From positions 1 to 54,570 of the forward strand of contig CAIQAB010000014.1 of assembly GCA_903869675.1 (NCBI GenBank): DNA of 54,570 bases, given 5' to 3'. Numbering within the stretch: position 1 is the stretch's first letter; every line of letters starts with the position of its first letter. Positions 16,892-25,231 of the stretch are shown here, one piece after another. The translations under genes were made by a program, and so were the position numbers. The notes beneath the pieces are model-generated. The model searched no databases. It worked only from the letters and a program-made list of their open reading frames with translations, and was not told the DNA's origin. Source of the DNA: an uncultured Verrucomicrobiota bacterium (lineage in GTDB: Bacteria > Verrucomicrobiota > Verrucomicrobiia > Opitutales > Opitutaceae).

Positions 16892-17221
16892 TCAGCGGGA
16901 AGTTTGAGCTGCAGGAGTGGGGTTGCGTTGGCCAAGGGCTGGTTGGTTGTGGTTGGAGGCCGCGGCGACCGTCTCTTTTTTCTTTGCCGCCTCGGCCGCT
17001 TCCGCCTCCTCCGCTGCCTCAACGGCGGCACGACGAACCGCAACGGTATCCGCAAAAGCACGGTCTAAAACCCGCCAGAACCAACGCCCGAGCAGGGCGG
17101 TAGCCAGACAAGCCAGAGAAGCATCGCGAACCACCAGGTCGGGGAGGCGTTCCGCCGTGAAGCCCGCTATGGCCACCACCGCAAATCCAAGTGCACCTGC
17201 GCCAAGCACAAAGTATTTCAT
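16892..17221 (-). CDS. Small membrane protein with charged tail, unknown function
   Basis: A 109-residue protein not assigned to a family. It starts with a hydrophobic helix (about residues 3-23) and has a second weakly hydrophobic stretch (about 33-50). An Ala/Glu/Lys-rich helix follows that probably forms a coiled coil in the cytoplasm ('RRAAVEAAEEAEAAEAAKKK'), then a short polar tail. Its ATG overlaps the flhF stop by 4 bp (17218-17221) and fliA follows after 22 bp, so it is embedded in the flagellar operon. The position suggests a role tied to FlhF, such as polar placement or number control, but nothing in the sequence proves this. Confidence 0.6.
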   Translation of the reverse strand: MKYFVLGAGALGFAVVAIAGFTAERLPDLVVRDASLACLATALLGRWFWRVLDRAFADTVAVRRAAVEAAEEAEAAEAAKKKETVAAASNHNQPALGQRNPTPAAQTSR

Positions 17222-18231
17222 AGTCGGGAATCTCCGTGCAGGGGAAGCGTGCGGCGCAGCACCGTTCCTAGAACATCTGTCTCCAGTTCGCCGGTGAGGC
17301 CGGGACCGGTGCCGAGAAACAGCGGGGCGAGCTCACCCTCGATTAAGAATTCCCAGAGCCGCCCACAGCGCGGTGCCTCATCAAGATGCGTGCAGACCAA
17401 ATGGGTCGCGCCAAAATCTCGACCGCGGGCGTAAGCGGCGCGCAAAGCGTCGGCATCATAGGCCGCGTTCAACACCAAAACCCGGCCGGAAATGCGTTCA
17501 CGTTCCAAAAACCGCGCGCATTCCCGCTCGGCCCGACTGCCGGCCGCAGGCAGCCCGGGTAAATCCGCAAAAAGAAAGTCGCCGATGGGCTCACCTGTCG
17601 CGCCGGGAGCATAGTGCTCCAGAGGCACACCCAGCGCTTCGCAAAAAACCTCAAGCGAGGGAGCCGGGTTTGGCCGATCAAACTCCACCTTCCAGACCGT
17701 GCCGGTTCGGGATTGTTCGAATACCTCACGCGCCAGCCACTTACATAATGCAGACGTCCGTCCAACTCCCGCGGCGCCAAGAAAAGCCACACGCGGCGGC
17801 AATGCTTTTGGCGGCCGAGCGGCCGTCCGCAGATCGCGAGAGAGGTCAGCAAGAGCTTCATGCAATGGTCTCTGAGCGGCATCGCGCCAACCAGGCGAGG
17901 CTTCCAGTCGCCCCATCAGTCGCTCTGGGAATCCAGCCCGGCGCAACACGGCGGGCAAACGCGGCTCCACCGGCGCCAACGTCTCAACCGAATTCAGGGA
18001 GGCAGGAGCCGGAGCGGGCTCGGCCGGCAACTCGGCGACTACCTCAAAACGGGCCGAGGCAAATAAGCGCCCCAAGCCGCTACGCGGTTCGTTTCGCACG
18101 GAAACCACTCGTGCGGCAGGGCCTAAACGGGCGCGAATGACTTCAACGGCTTCGGCCGCGGAACCGACCGAGAAACGGTAGGTGCCGGGAGCATCAAGAG
18201 GCAAAATTGAATCGGTTTTTCTCCGGATCAT
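17218..18231 (-). CDS. flhF: FlhF-like SRP-family protein, degenerate GTPase motifs
   Basis: 337-residue protein in the position of flhF, just after flhA. FlhF is an SRP-type GTPase that places the flagellum. The N-terminal block ('FSVGSAAEAVEVIRARLG') matches the FlhF B-domain start, and a Pro/Ala linker leads to an N domain and a G domain. The P-loop reads G-A-A-G-V-G-R-T-S, so the catalytic Lys is Arg; the G3 site is 'DLPG' instead of DTAG and the G4 site is 'THLDE' instead of TKLDE. The fold is probably kept, but nucleotide binding or hydrolysis may be changed. Identification rests on partial motifs plus context. Confidence 0.75.
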   Translation of the reverse strand: MIRRKTDSILPLDAPGTYRFSVGSAAEAVEVIRARLGPAARVVSVRNEPRSGLGRLFASARFEVVAELPAEPAPAPASLNSVETLAPVEPRLPAVLRRAGFPERLMGRLEASPGWRDAAQRPLHEALADLSRDLRTAARPPKALPPRVAFLGAAGVGRTSALCKWLAREVFEQSRTGTVWKVEFDRPNPAPSLEVFCEALGVPLEHYAPGATGEPIGDFLFADLPGLPAAGSRAERECARFLERERISGRVLVLNAAYDADALRAAYARGRDFGATHLVCTHLDEAPRCGRLWEFLIEGELAPLFLGTGPGLTGELETDVLGTVLRRTLPLHGDSRL

Positions 18232-18245
18232 GGCTTGGATGCGTT

Positions 18246-20432
18246 TCAGGCGGCGACGCGCAACGGCGCACCGGAATTAGCGAGGGCCGGCGGAATGGGG
18301 ATGATACCCGCGTTCTCCACCTCGGTGGATGACGGCAGCTCTTGATACGAAAGAATCGTAACCCTGGGAAATGAGGGCTCCAAGAAACGGCGCAGCGCCA
18401 GACGGATTTCGGCCCCGACCACCACTACGGCAGCGCCCCCACCCTCGGTAAGTGACGCCACGCCCTTGGATAGATGCTCGAGCAAATGACGGCCAAGCGT
18501 AGGGTCGAGCGCCAGGCCAACTTCGCCGGGTGCACGGTGCACGCGGCCGGCGAGCGCCTGCTCAAGCCTTGGATCAAGGGTAAGCGCCCTGACTACGCCC
18601 GGACGGCTCTCAAATTCGCCCACGAAATACAGACCTAGCCGCCGACGAACGAGTTCGCTCAAATCATCAGGATTTTTAGTGCCAGACGCAAAATCCGCGA
18701 TGCATTCCAAAATTACAGGTAGGCCGAGAACGGGCACGCCTTCTCGAAGCAAATTCTGCAGGACACGCTGAATAACCCCGAGATTAACCAGATCGGGCAG
18801 GAGCTCCGTGACCAAGGCAGGATGGGAGGTCTTCACATGGTCGATCAAAGTTTGCACGTCCTGACGTCCGAGCAGCAGGTGCGCATTGGTCTTTAGAATT
18901 TCGGAAAGATGGGTAATCACCACCGAGGCGGCATCTACCACGGTATAGCCATTGAGCTCGGCCACCTTGCGTTCGGATTCCTCGATCCAGACTGCATCGA
19001 GACCGAAGACCGGCTCGCGGCAAGGAGTGCCACGCAAAGTGACGCGGCTCCCGGAAATATTCATGGCCATCCAACGGCCGGAATGAACGGCGCCACGACC
19101 AACAACCTTGCCACGTAAAAGAAACCGGTAATCGTTGGTTTCCAGCTCGAGGTTGTCGCGGACGGAGATGGGGGGGACGATAATTCCGCGTTCGCGGGCC
19201 AAAGTCTTGCGGACTCCGGTAATGCGCACGAGGAGGTCGCCACCCCTTGATGCATCGGCCAATGAGAGCAGGCCATAACCGACCTCGATCGCAAAAACAT
19301 CCTGGTCGATCACCTTGCGGAAGTCTTCGGGAATCGCAGAACCCGAACCAGCCGCCGTCGTGGCGTTCGCAGCTTCACCGGCTTTGCCTGATCCGCCCTT
19401 GCCTGGTGTCGCGAGGGCCGACGTAGGGGCTTCGGCAAATTCATCAGGGCGCCCCTGCGACAGTTGCCGGCCGACGTAGTAGGCCAGCCCACCCAGTAGG
19501 GCAAAAGGCAGAAGCGGCATTCCAGGTAACAAACCGAAACAACCGAGCATGACGCCCACAACGCGCAACGCTCGCGGATAACTCGCAAGCTGGCCGCCAA
19601 TCTGAGCGCCAAGATTGGTATTTTCTGATGCCCGCGTGACCAGCAAACCTGCCGCGACCGATACGATGAGCGCCGGAATCTGTGCAACCAGACCGTCGCC
19701 GATGGATAGAAGGGTAAATTTAGCGAGTGCTTCGTTGAGCGACAAATCCATCTGCAAGACGCCGATAGCAAAGCCCCCCAAGATATTGACCAAGGTGATC
19801 AGGATGCCCGCAACGGCCTCGCCGCGCACGAATTTTGAAGCTCCATCCATTGAACCATAAAAGTCGGCCTCTTTTTGAACCTTGAAACGCCGGGCGGTGG
19901 CAGTGGCTTCATCAATAACGCCGGCATTCAGCTCGGCATCGATCGCCATTTGCTTTCCGGGCAAAGCATCCAACGTGAATCTTGCCGTTACTTCCGCGAT
20001 GCGTCCTGCACCCTTAGTGATAACTACGAAGTTGATCAAAACCAGGATAATAAACACCACGAAGCCCACCACGTAATTTCCCTGGATGACGAAATGACCA
20101 AAGGATTCGATCACTCCACCGGCCTCGCCTTTGGTCAGAATAAGACGTGTCGTGCAGATATTTAGCGCCAGACGGAACAGTGTAAACGCGAGCAGGATGG
20201 TCGGGAATCCGGAGAACTCGGGCGGATCCTTAACATAAATAACCACCATTAGAACCAGCAGGGAGAACCCCAGGCTCATCGCCAGCAGCAGATCCAACAG
20301 GAGGGTTGGAATCGGCATGATCAAAAGCATGACCGTGGCGAACAACGCCGCCGTGAAAATTAAATCCGCCCTCCGCTGAAAAAGCGGCGAAAGCACACCA
20401 GGGCCTGCGGAAGCGGTGGTAACGGCGCTCAT
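18246..20432 (-). CDS. flhA: Flagellar export gate protein FlhA
   Basis: Large membrane component of the flagellar type III export gate, 728 residues. The N-terminal half has about eight membrane helices; the FHIPEP loop is recognisable from 'GKQMAIDAELNAGVIDEATA' and 'FYGSMDGASKFVRGEAVAGI' (conserved signature). The C-terminal half is the cytoplasmic substrate/chaperone-docking domain ('IVPPISVRDN', 'DAASVVITHLSEIL', 'LGRQDVQTLIDHVK', 'FASGTKNPDDLSELVRRRLG' in part). Its start overlaps the flhB stop at 20432. Confidence 0.97.
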   Translation of the reverse strand: MSAVTTASAGPGVLSPLFQRRADLIFTAALFATVMLLIMPIPTLLLDLLLAMSLGFSLLVLMVVIYVKDPPEFSGFPTILLAFTLFRLALNICTTRLILTKGEAGGVIESFGHFVIQGNYVVGFVVFIILVLINFVVITKGAGRIAEVTARFTLDALPGKQMAIDAELNAGVIDEATATARRFKVQKEADFYGSMDGASKFVRGEAVAGILITLVNILGGFAIGVLQMDLSLNEALAKFTLLSIGDGLVAQIPALIVSVAAGLLVTRASENTNLGAQIGGQLASYPRALRVVGVMLGCFGLLPGMPLLPFALLGGLAYYVGRQLSQGRPDEFAEAPTSALATPGKGGSGKAGEAANATTAAGSGSAIPEDFRKVIDQDVFAIEVGYGLLSLADASRGGDLLVRITGVRKTLARERGIIVPPISVRDNLELETNDYRFLLRGKVVGRGAVHSGRWMAMNISGSRVTLRGTPCREPVFGLDAVWIEESERKVAELNGYTVVDAASVVITHLSEILKTNAHLLLGRQDVQTLIDHVKTSHPALVTELLPDLVNLGVIQRVLQNLLREGVPVLGLPVILECIADFASGTKNPDDLSELVRRRLGLYFVGEFESRPGVVRALTLDPRLEQALAGRVHRAPGEVGLALDPTLGRHLLEHLSKGVASLTEGGGAAVVVVGAEIRLALRRFLEPSFPRVTILSYQELPSSTEVENAGIIPIPPALANSGAPLRVAA

Positions 20433-21553
20433 TATCCAAGGGCCTCACCATTAACCAAACCTGCGCGGCGAGCCGGCAGGCGGTGGAAGTAGTAACGATG
20501 CGTCCGATAAACAAACGCCAGAATACCGGCCACGGCCTGAAACAGCTCGGAGGGAATAGGTTCACCCACGGTTGCCGTGGCAAACAACATGCGGGCAACC
20601 GGTCGGTTCTCGACCATCGGGACCTCATGCTCGGCGGCGAGCGCCTTTATGCGCCGGGCGAGGGCGTTATCACCTTTAGCCAGCACCACTGGCGCAGAAT
20701 CAACTCCGCGCTCATATTTCAATGCGACGGCATAGTGCGTCGGATTGGTGATAACCACATCGGCGGTAGCCACCGCATTGAGCATCTGGCGCTGGATCAA
20801 GCGGCGCGCCATGCGACGAATGGCCATTTTCACCTTCACGTTGCCTTCCGCCTGCTTGTGCTCCTCTTTGACCTCCTCCTTGGTCATCATGAGATTTTCA
20901 TTCGTGCGGTGCTTCTCGTAGGCGTAACTCAGTCCAGCAACGCAGCCTAGGACCAAGATAATCCGGGAGAGCAGGGCGAGCGTGCCCCTCTGGATAAATT
21001 CCCCCAAATAAGATACCTCCACTGGCGTGCTGAAAAGCGGATCTTCCAACAGGTTGCGCATCGCAAGCCAGAGGCAGAAACCGATGGCCGACATCTTCAG
21101 GAAATCAACCAAGCCATGCACGACCGTGGCCTTGGAAAACAAACGGGTAAACCCGGGCAGCGGATTGAGTTTATCCAGATTAAATCCCAGCGTATCGGGC
21201 GTGAGTTGAAACCCGCTTTGTAGCCCCCCGGAAAGCAGCGCGGCAATCACCGTGGCAACCATCATCGGAAGCACAACAATGCCAAAAACCTTGGCTGCGG
21301 AGTAAAGCGGTAGAGGCAAAAATCCCCCTTCGAAGTGGATGGTGTGCAACTGGGCAAACAACCCCGCGGTAAATTGCGCGATTTCACGGCCGCCACTTGC
21401 CGCACCGACACTTAGCGCACACAAGGCTCCCGCGAGAGAAAAAACCACCCCTAGTTCAGCGGATCGCGCAAACTCGCCACGACCATGCGCCTCACTCCGA
21501 CGCCTCTCGGTCGGCTCCTCGGTTTTTTGGTCTTTATCGTTGTCGTCTGACAT
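20432..21553 (-). CDS. flhB: Flagellar export switch protein FlhB
   Basis: Substrate-specificity switch of the export apparatus, 373 residues with four membrane helices and a C-terminal cytoplasmic domain. The self-cleaving site NPTH is present in 'VVITNPTHYAVALKYE'. The N-terminus 'KTEEPTERRRSEAHGRGEFARS' is a typical FlhB start and fixes the ATG at 21553. It is the first gene of the whole flagellar block; fliP/Q/R are not in the window. Upstream lie a -24/-12-like motif at 21568-21583 and an AT-rich imperfect palindrome at 21622-21647. Confidence 0.96.
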   Translation of the reverse strand: MSDDNDKDQKTEEPTERRRSEAHGRGEFARSAELGVVFSLAGALCALSVGAASGGREIAQFTAGLFAQLHTIHFEGGFLPLPLYSAAKVFGIVVLPMMVATVIAALLSGGLQSGFQLTPDTLGFNLDKLNPLPGFTRLFSKATVVHGLVDFLKMSAIGFCLWLAMRNLLEDPLFSTPVEVSYLGEFIQRGTLALLSRIILVLGCVAGLSYAYEKHRTNENLMMTKEEVKEEHKQAEGNVKVKMAIRRMARRLIQRQMLNAVATADVVITNPTHYAVALKYERGVDSAPVVLAKGDNALARRIKALAAEHEVPMVENRPVARMLFATATVGEPIPSELFQAVAGILAFVYRTHRYYFHRLPARRAGLVNGEALG

Positions 21554-21918
21554 GGCGCGAGCATGTAAGCAGTGAAGCTGCCAAGCTGGATGTTACTTTT
21601 CTTAAACATTGTTAAATAGAGTTTAAGGATTTTAAAAAATCTTAAATAGTTCCAATTCAGCTCAACTAGCACGGCACAAAAACGATGGAGGAAATTATTG
21701 CCCGTGAACCATATTGGTAAGTCATGGACGCATGATGCCGGTGACGACGAAATCAGGTCGTGCGGAGTTAAGTGTCGCGTTCGCGCCCAAGTCTGGATAA
21801 TAAAGTTACACCCGCCAAGCGTAGCCTTTGTGGGTGCTGGGCTAACATTCCTTTCACCACCGTTCTCCGCCTTTCTTATTATGAGAACCCTAGTTCTTTC
21901 CACTCCCTCCCCTAGCAA
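21554..21918. other. Divergent intergenic region flhB / histidine kinase
   Basis: 365 bp without a convincing gene. Besides the -24/-12-like motif it holds an imperfect inverted repeat at 21622-21647 (TTTAAGGATTTT facing AAAATCTTAAA, one base bulged) in an AT-rich patch that contrasts with the GC-rich surroundings. That patch could be a regulator-binding or promoter-upstream element for flhB. The half nearer the kinase gene shows no obvious -35/-10 pair. Confidence 0.45.
21568..21583 (-). promoter_or_regulatory. Candidate sigma-54-type (-24/-12) promoter of flhB
   Basis: The minus strand reads TGGCA-N7-TGCT with GG and GC 10 nt apart, the same nine fixed bases as the motif before flgF. Predicted transcription would start about 4 nt before the flhB ATG (21553), again leaving no room for a ribosome-binding site. 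Confidence 0.45.
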
Positions 21919-23106
21919 ATGAGCAATCCTCGCTGCACCGCCGTATCTGCTTCGACTGAACTCCTCTGGGACGCCCGTTACGCGGATGCCTTGAACTCCT
22001 GCCTGAACGCCCGCCGGCGCGGTCCGGCCGGGCATGTGCAAACCATTGGCCACACAGCCCTCATCGCAGGCTTCGATAGCCTTGGCTTAATAGGTTTGCA
22101 CGAACGCACCATTCTCGCGCTCGCCTCGATTTTTGAGCCCGATAGTTCCCGTTCCCGCCTGATCCGTCGGGCCAGCTGGTTTTTCACCCAAGCAATGGTG
22201 CCTTTTGAAGCCGCGCGTCGAGCCTCGGTTATAACAGGGAAAAGACTGCAGATTCGCAACCGGACCCTGCACTTGCACAATGCGAGACTGGCTAGGGCCA
22301 ACAAGCTGTTGCAGAGCGAGATCGTGCGACGGCGTCTGGCCGAGACCCGCTTACACGCTGGCCGAGAAGAATACCGCGGCTTGCTTAACGAATCACATCT
22401 GATGCAGAAAAAGCTTCGCCTGCTGACCCGGCAGATCATCTCCGCCCAAGAGGAGGAGAGGAAGGAGATCAGTCGTGAACTGCACGACGAAGTCGTCCAG
22501 ACACTCGTAGGTATAAATGTGGAGCTGTCCGCGTTGAGTAAAACCGCCTCCGTCGGCCTGCACGCTCTCCGGGCGAAAATAACGCACACCCAGCAACTGG
22601 TGGAAAATTCGGTGAACGCTGTTCATCGCTTTGCCCGGGAACTGCGTCCTGCGGTGCTGGACGACCTCGGACTCATTCCCGCCCTTCATTCCTACAGCCG
22701 GAGCGTGGCGGAAAGGCGTAAAATCAAAATTCACCTGACAGCCTTCGCTGGTGTCGAAGCCCTTGGCAACGCCCAGCGAACCGTGCTTTTCCGGGTCGCT
22801 CAGGAAGCCCTGACCAACGTCGTGCGTCATGCCCACGCCACTCAAGTGCGACTGGCCATTAGCGCCATCCCCGGGGCGATTCGCATGGAGATCGCCGATA
22901 ATGGCCGGGCCTTTGCGGTCGAAAGAACCTTCCGCGCACGCAACCCAAAGCGACTCGGCCTTATCGGGATGAAAGAGCGCGTCGAGATGATCGGCGGCAG
23001 CCTGAAAATCGAATCTACGCCCGGTATCGGCACGGTGGTGCGCGCCGAAATCCCTCTGGCATCCGCCAAGGACGTTACGCCTGCGAACCCGCCAAAATCC
23101 TCATGA
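21919..23106 (+). CDS. NarL-type sensor histidine kinase (HisKA_3)
   Basis: Soluble 395-residue kinase. Residues 1 to about 105 have no membrane helix and resemble the helical N-terminal domain of RsbU-type phosphatases ('YADALNSCLNAR...GHTALIAGFDSLGLIGLHERTILAL' pattern). A coiled coil (about 115-170) follows. Then comes the HisKA_3 dimerisation domain with the phospho-accepting His in 'EERKEISRELHDEVVQTLVG', and a HATPase domain ('FRVAQEALTNVVRHAHAT', 'MEIADNGRAF', 'RLGLIGMKERVEMIGGSL'). The stop overlaps the response-regulator start as ATGA, so the two form a cognate pair. The signal is presumably cytoplasmic. Confidence 0.9.
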   Translation: MSNPRCTAVSASTELLWDARYADALNSCLNARRRGPAGHVQTIGHTALIAGFDSLGLIGLHERTILALASIFEPDSSRSRLIRRASWFFTQAMVPFEAARRASVITGKRLQIRNRTLHLHNARLARANKLLQSEIVRRRLAETRLHAGREEYRGLLNESHLMQKKLRLLTRQIISAQEEERKEISRELHDEVVQTLVGINVELSALSKTASVGLHALRAKITHTQQLVENSVNAVHRFARELRPAVLDDLGLIPALHSYSRSVAERRKIKIHLTAFAGVEALGNAQRTVLFRVAQEALTNVVRHAHATQVRLAISAIPGAIRMEIADNGRAFAVERTFRARNPKRLGLIGMKERVEMIGGSLKIESTPGIGTVVRAEIPLASAKDVTPANPPKSS

Positions 23107-23822
23107 AATCCCCCCAGCCCATTACCGTTCTTTTTGCGGACGACCATGCCATCGTGCGCCAGGGCCTTTGCGCCCTGCTCCGCGCCGACGGAGGTTTCCA
23201 TATTGTCGCCGAGGCCAGCGATGGCCGTGAAGCCGTCTCCCTCGCCCTCGCCCTTCGCCCCGATGTGATCGTGATGGACATCGCCATGCCGGTGCTCAAC
23301 GGCCTCGAGGCAACTCGTCAGATCCTGGCCACCAACCCCGCCGCCCGCGTGGCCGTGCTCTCCGCCCATGGCGACGACGAATACATCCAACGCATGCTCA
23401 CCGCCGGTGCAGTTGGTTTCCTTGAAAAACAAAGCTCCGCCGAAGTCCTGACCAAGGCACTCCGCGCGATCGCCAAAGGCAAAACTTTCTATAGCCCTTC
23501 GATCGCTCGGCGGCTCGCAAATACCGCCAATTTGGCGCGTGATCACAAAGGTCTAATCAAAGCGGACACTCGACGAATCACCTCGCGCGAATACGAGGTG
23601 CTCCAACTCGTCGCGGAGGGCTCCGCGAACAAGCAGATCGCCGGCACACTAGGCATCAGCATCAAGACGGTGGAGAAACATCGCCAGCACTTGATGGACA
23701 AACTCGGCATTCACGACACCGCCGGCCTCACCCGCCACGCCATCGCGACCGGAGTGATTGAGAGCGCCGTCCTGTTAACGATCGCAGGAGAGGCTTCCCT
23801 CCCCGTTGAGACCAGTGGGTAG
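23103..23822 (+). CDS. LuxR/NarL-family response regulator
   Basis: 239-residue partner of the upstream kinase. The receiver domain (about residues 8-125) has the acidic pocket 'FADDHAIVRQGL', the phospho-acceptor Asp in 'PDVIVMDIAMPVLNGLEATR', the 'LSAHGDD' Ser/Thr position and a Lys in 'VGFLEKQSS'. The output domain is a LuxR helix-turn-helix with 'ITSREYEVLQLVAEGSANKQIAGTLGISIKTVEKHRQHLMDKLGI' (core 'LGISIKTVEKHRQHLMDKL'). Downstream genes for BON, Dps and small membrane proteins may be among its targets; that is inference from proximity only. Confidence 0.92.
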   Translation: MKSPQPITVLFADDHAIVRQGLCALLRADGGFHIVAEASDGREAVSLALALRPDVIVMDIAMPVLNGLEATRQILATNPAARVAVLSAHGDDEYIQRMLTAGAVGFLEKQSSAEVLTKALRAIAKGKTFYSPSIARRLANTANLARDHKGLIKADTRRITSREYEVLQLVAEGSANKQIAGTLGISIKTVEKHRQHLMDKLGIHDTAGLTRHAIATGVIESAVLLTIAGEASLPVETSG

Positions 23823-23878
23823 GTTAAGGCCCCATTTCGGATCTAGTCGTTTCAGCGTAGGCTGTGCGTCCAGATCCT

Positions 23879-24619
23879 ATGAAATTACAAAACCTGACCA
23901 CCCTGTTTCTACTCAACGCCGCGCCCATCGCGCTTTTTGCCTCGTCCGAAACCGATCGCAAAATCGAGGACGCCGCCAAGGCCTCATACAACTACCGCAC
24001 TGTGCTTGAAGATCATGTGAAGGTGAAGGCGGACGACGGCGTCGTGACCCTCACCGGCACCGTCCAGGACACTGACGACAAGAACCTCGCCGCCGATACC
24101 GTCGAGAACCTGCCGGGCGTCGTCCGCGTGAAAAACGAGATCAAAATCGAGTCCGCCTACCCCGAGCATTCTGACTCATGGATAGCTTTAAAAATTCGGG
24201 GCCGGCTGCTGGTAAAAGCCAACGTAAGCGCCACCGACACCAAAGTCAGCGTAGCCGACGGCATCGTGACTCTGACCGGCACCGTCGATAATATCGCCCA
24301 GAAGGAGCTGACCGAGGTCTACGCCAAAGAGATCAAGTGGGTAAAGTCCGTGCGCAACGAGCTCGTGGTGCAAGCCCCCGCCGTTGGGCGCACCCTTGGA
24401 GAGAAAATCGACGACGCTTCAATCACCAGTCAGGTGAAATACGCGCTGCTTAACCACGACAGCACCAGCGGGCTGAAGACGAAGGTCACCACCAATGAAG
24501 GCGTCATCGTCATCACCGGCGAGGCCCGCAATGACGCGGAGAAATCCCTGGTTACCAAACTCGCCCACGACGTGCGCGGCGTGCAATCGGTCGACAACCG
24601 GATGACAGTGAAAAACTGA
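23879..24619 (+). CDS. Exported protein with three BON domains
   Basis: 246-residue protein with a signal peptide ('LTTLFLLNAAPIALFASS'), so it is periplasmic. Three BON repeats follow (about residues 20-90, 98-165 and 177-245). Each ends in the pattern 'V-x-L-T-G-x-V...V-x-x-V-x-N-x-(I/L/M)': 'GVVTLTGTVQDTDD', 'GIVTLTGTVDN', 'GVIVITGEARND'. BON proteins (OsmY type) bind phospholipid and help under osmotic or envelope stress. The ATG at 23879 is preferred over a GTG at 23864 because it gives a cleaner signal peptide. A strong terminator follows. Confidence 0.88.
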   Translation: MKLQNLTTLFLLNAAPIALFASSETDRKIEDAAKASYNYRTVLEDHVKVKADDGVVTLTGTVQDTDDKNLAADTVENLPGVVRVKNEIKIESAYPEHSDSWIALKIRGRLLVKANVSATDTKVSVADGIVTLTGTVDNIAQKELTEVYAKEIKWVKSVRNELVVQAPAVGRTLGEKIDDASITSQVKYALLNHDSTSGLKTKVTTNEGVIVITGEARNDAEKSLVTKLAHDVRGVQSVDNRMTVKN

Positions 24620-24639
24620 TCGCTAGCCCGGCCTGTTGC

Positions 24640-24680
24640 GCCGGAGCGTCCCTACTTAAAAAGGACGCTCCGGCCTTTCT
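24640..24680 (+). terminator. Rho-independent terminator after the BON gene
   Basis: A perfect 12 bp GC-rich stem (GCCGGAGCGTCC pairing with GGACGCTCCGGC), an 11 nt loop and a short pyrimidine/T-rich tail, 20 bp after the BON stop codon. It is the clearest terminator in the window. Confidence 0.9.
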
Positions 24681-24721
24681 ACTGGTCTTACCCGCACCCC
24701 CTTTCGTCTCCCTGCTCATTC

Positions 24722-25216
24722 ATGAAATCCAACATCGGCCTGACCGACGAGGCCCGTCTCGAAGTCGGCCAAATTCTAAATCTCCTGCTCGCCGACGAAT
24801 CCGTTCTATACACCACCACTCGAGACTACCACTGGAACGTCACCGGGTTGGAGTTCGACAGCCTCCATCGGCAGTTCGAAGTCCAATACGGCCAGATCGC
24901 TGGCTGGATCGATGAGATCGCCGAACGCGCCCGCGCCATCGGGGTCGGCGCTCGCGGCAATTGGGCCGATCTCGCCACGGCTGCCCGCTCATCCGCCAAC
25001 CCCGGTGCCGGCCTCCCCGCATTGGATATGTTGTCCGAACTACTCGCTTTGCACGAGGAGTTGATCGTTCAACTCCGGGCCGACGCCGCGGCCTGCGCGG
25101 GGCGTTTCCACGATGCCGGCACCGCCGATTTCCTAACCGGACTGATGGAGCGCCACGAGAAAGCCGCTTGGATGCTCCGCGCCCAGCTCGAGACCGAAGA
25201 GGCCGAGACATCCTAA
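24722..25216 (+). CDS. dps: Dps/ferritin-like DNA-protection protein
   Basis: 164-residue four-helix protein of the Dps family, which oxidises Fe(II) with peroxide, stores iron in a dodecamer and can protect DNA. The ferroxidase half-sites are visible: His in 'TTTRDYHWNVTG', His/Asp in 'FDSLHRQFEVQYGQIAGWIDEIAERARAIG' (core 'GWIDEIAERARAIG'). The C-terminal helix 'FLTGLMERHEKAAWMLRAQLE' fits as well. No long basic N-terminal tail is present, so direct DNA binding is uncertain. It is preceded by a terminator and forms an envelope/stress gene group with the two small membrane proteins downstream. Confidence 0.92.
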   Translation: MKSNIGLTDEARLEVGQILNLLLADESVLYTTTRDYHWNVTGLEFDSLHRQFEVQYGQIAGWIDEIAERARAIGVGARGNWADLATAARSSANPGAGLPALDMLSELLALHEELIVQLRADAAACAGRFHDAGTADFLTGLMERHEKAAWMLRAQLETEEAETS

Positions 25217-25231
25217 ACGCCACCCTCAACC

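Noticed and set aside
21451-22053. Minus-strand frame of 200 codons between kinase and flhB
   Set aside because: Covers the flhB start and the divergent regulatory region; low-complexity, no family match.
22842-23546. Minus-strand frame of 234 codons across the two-component genes
   Set aside because: Antisense to kinase and regulator; no recognisable domain.
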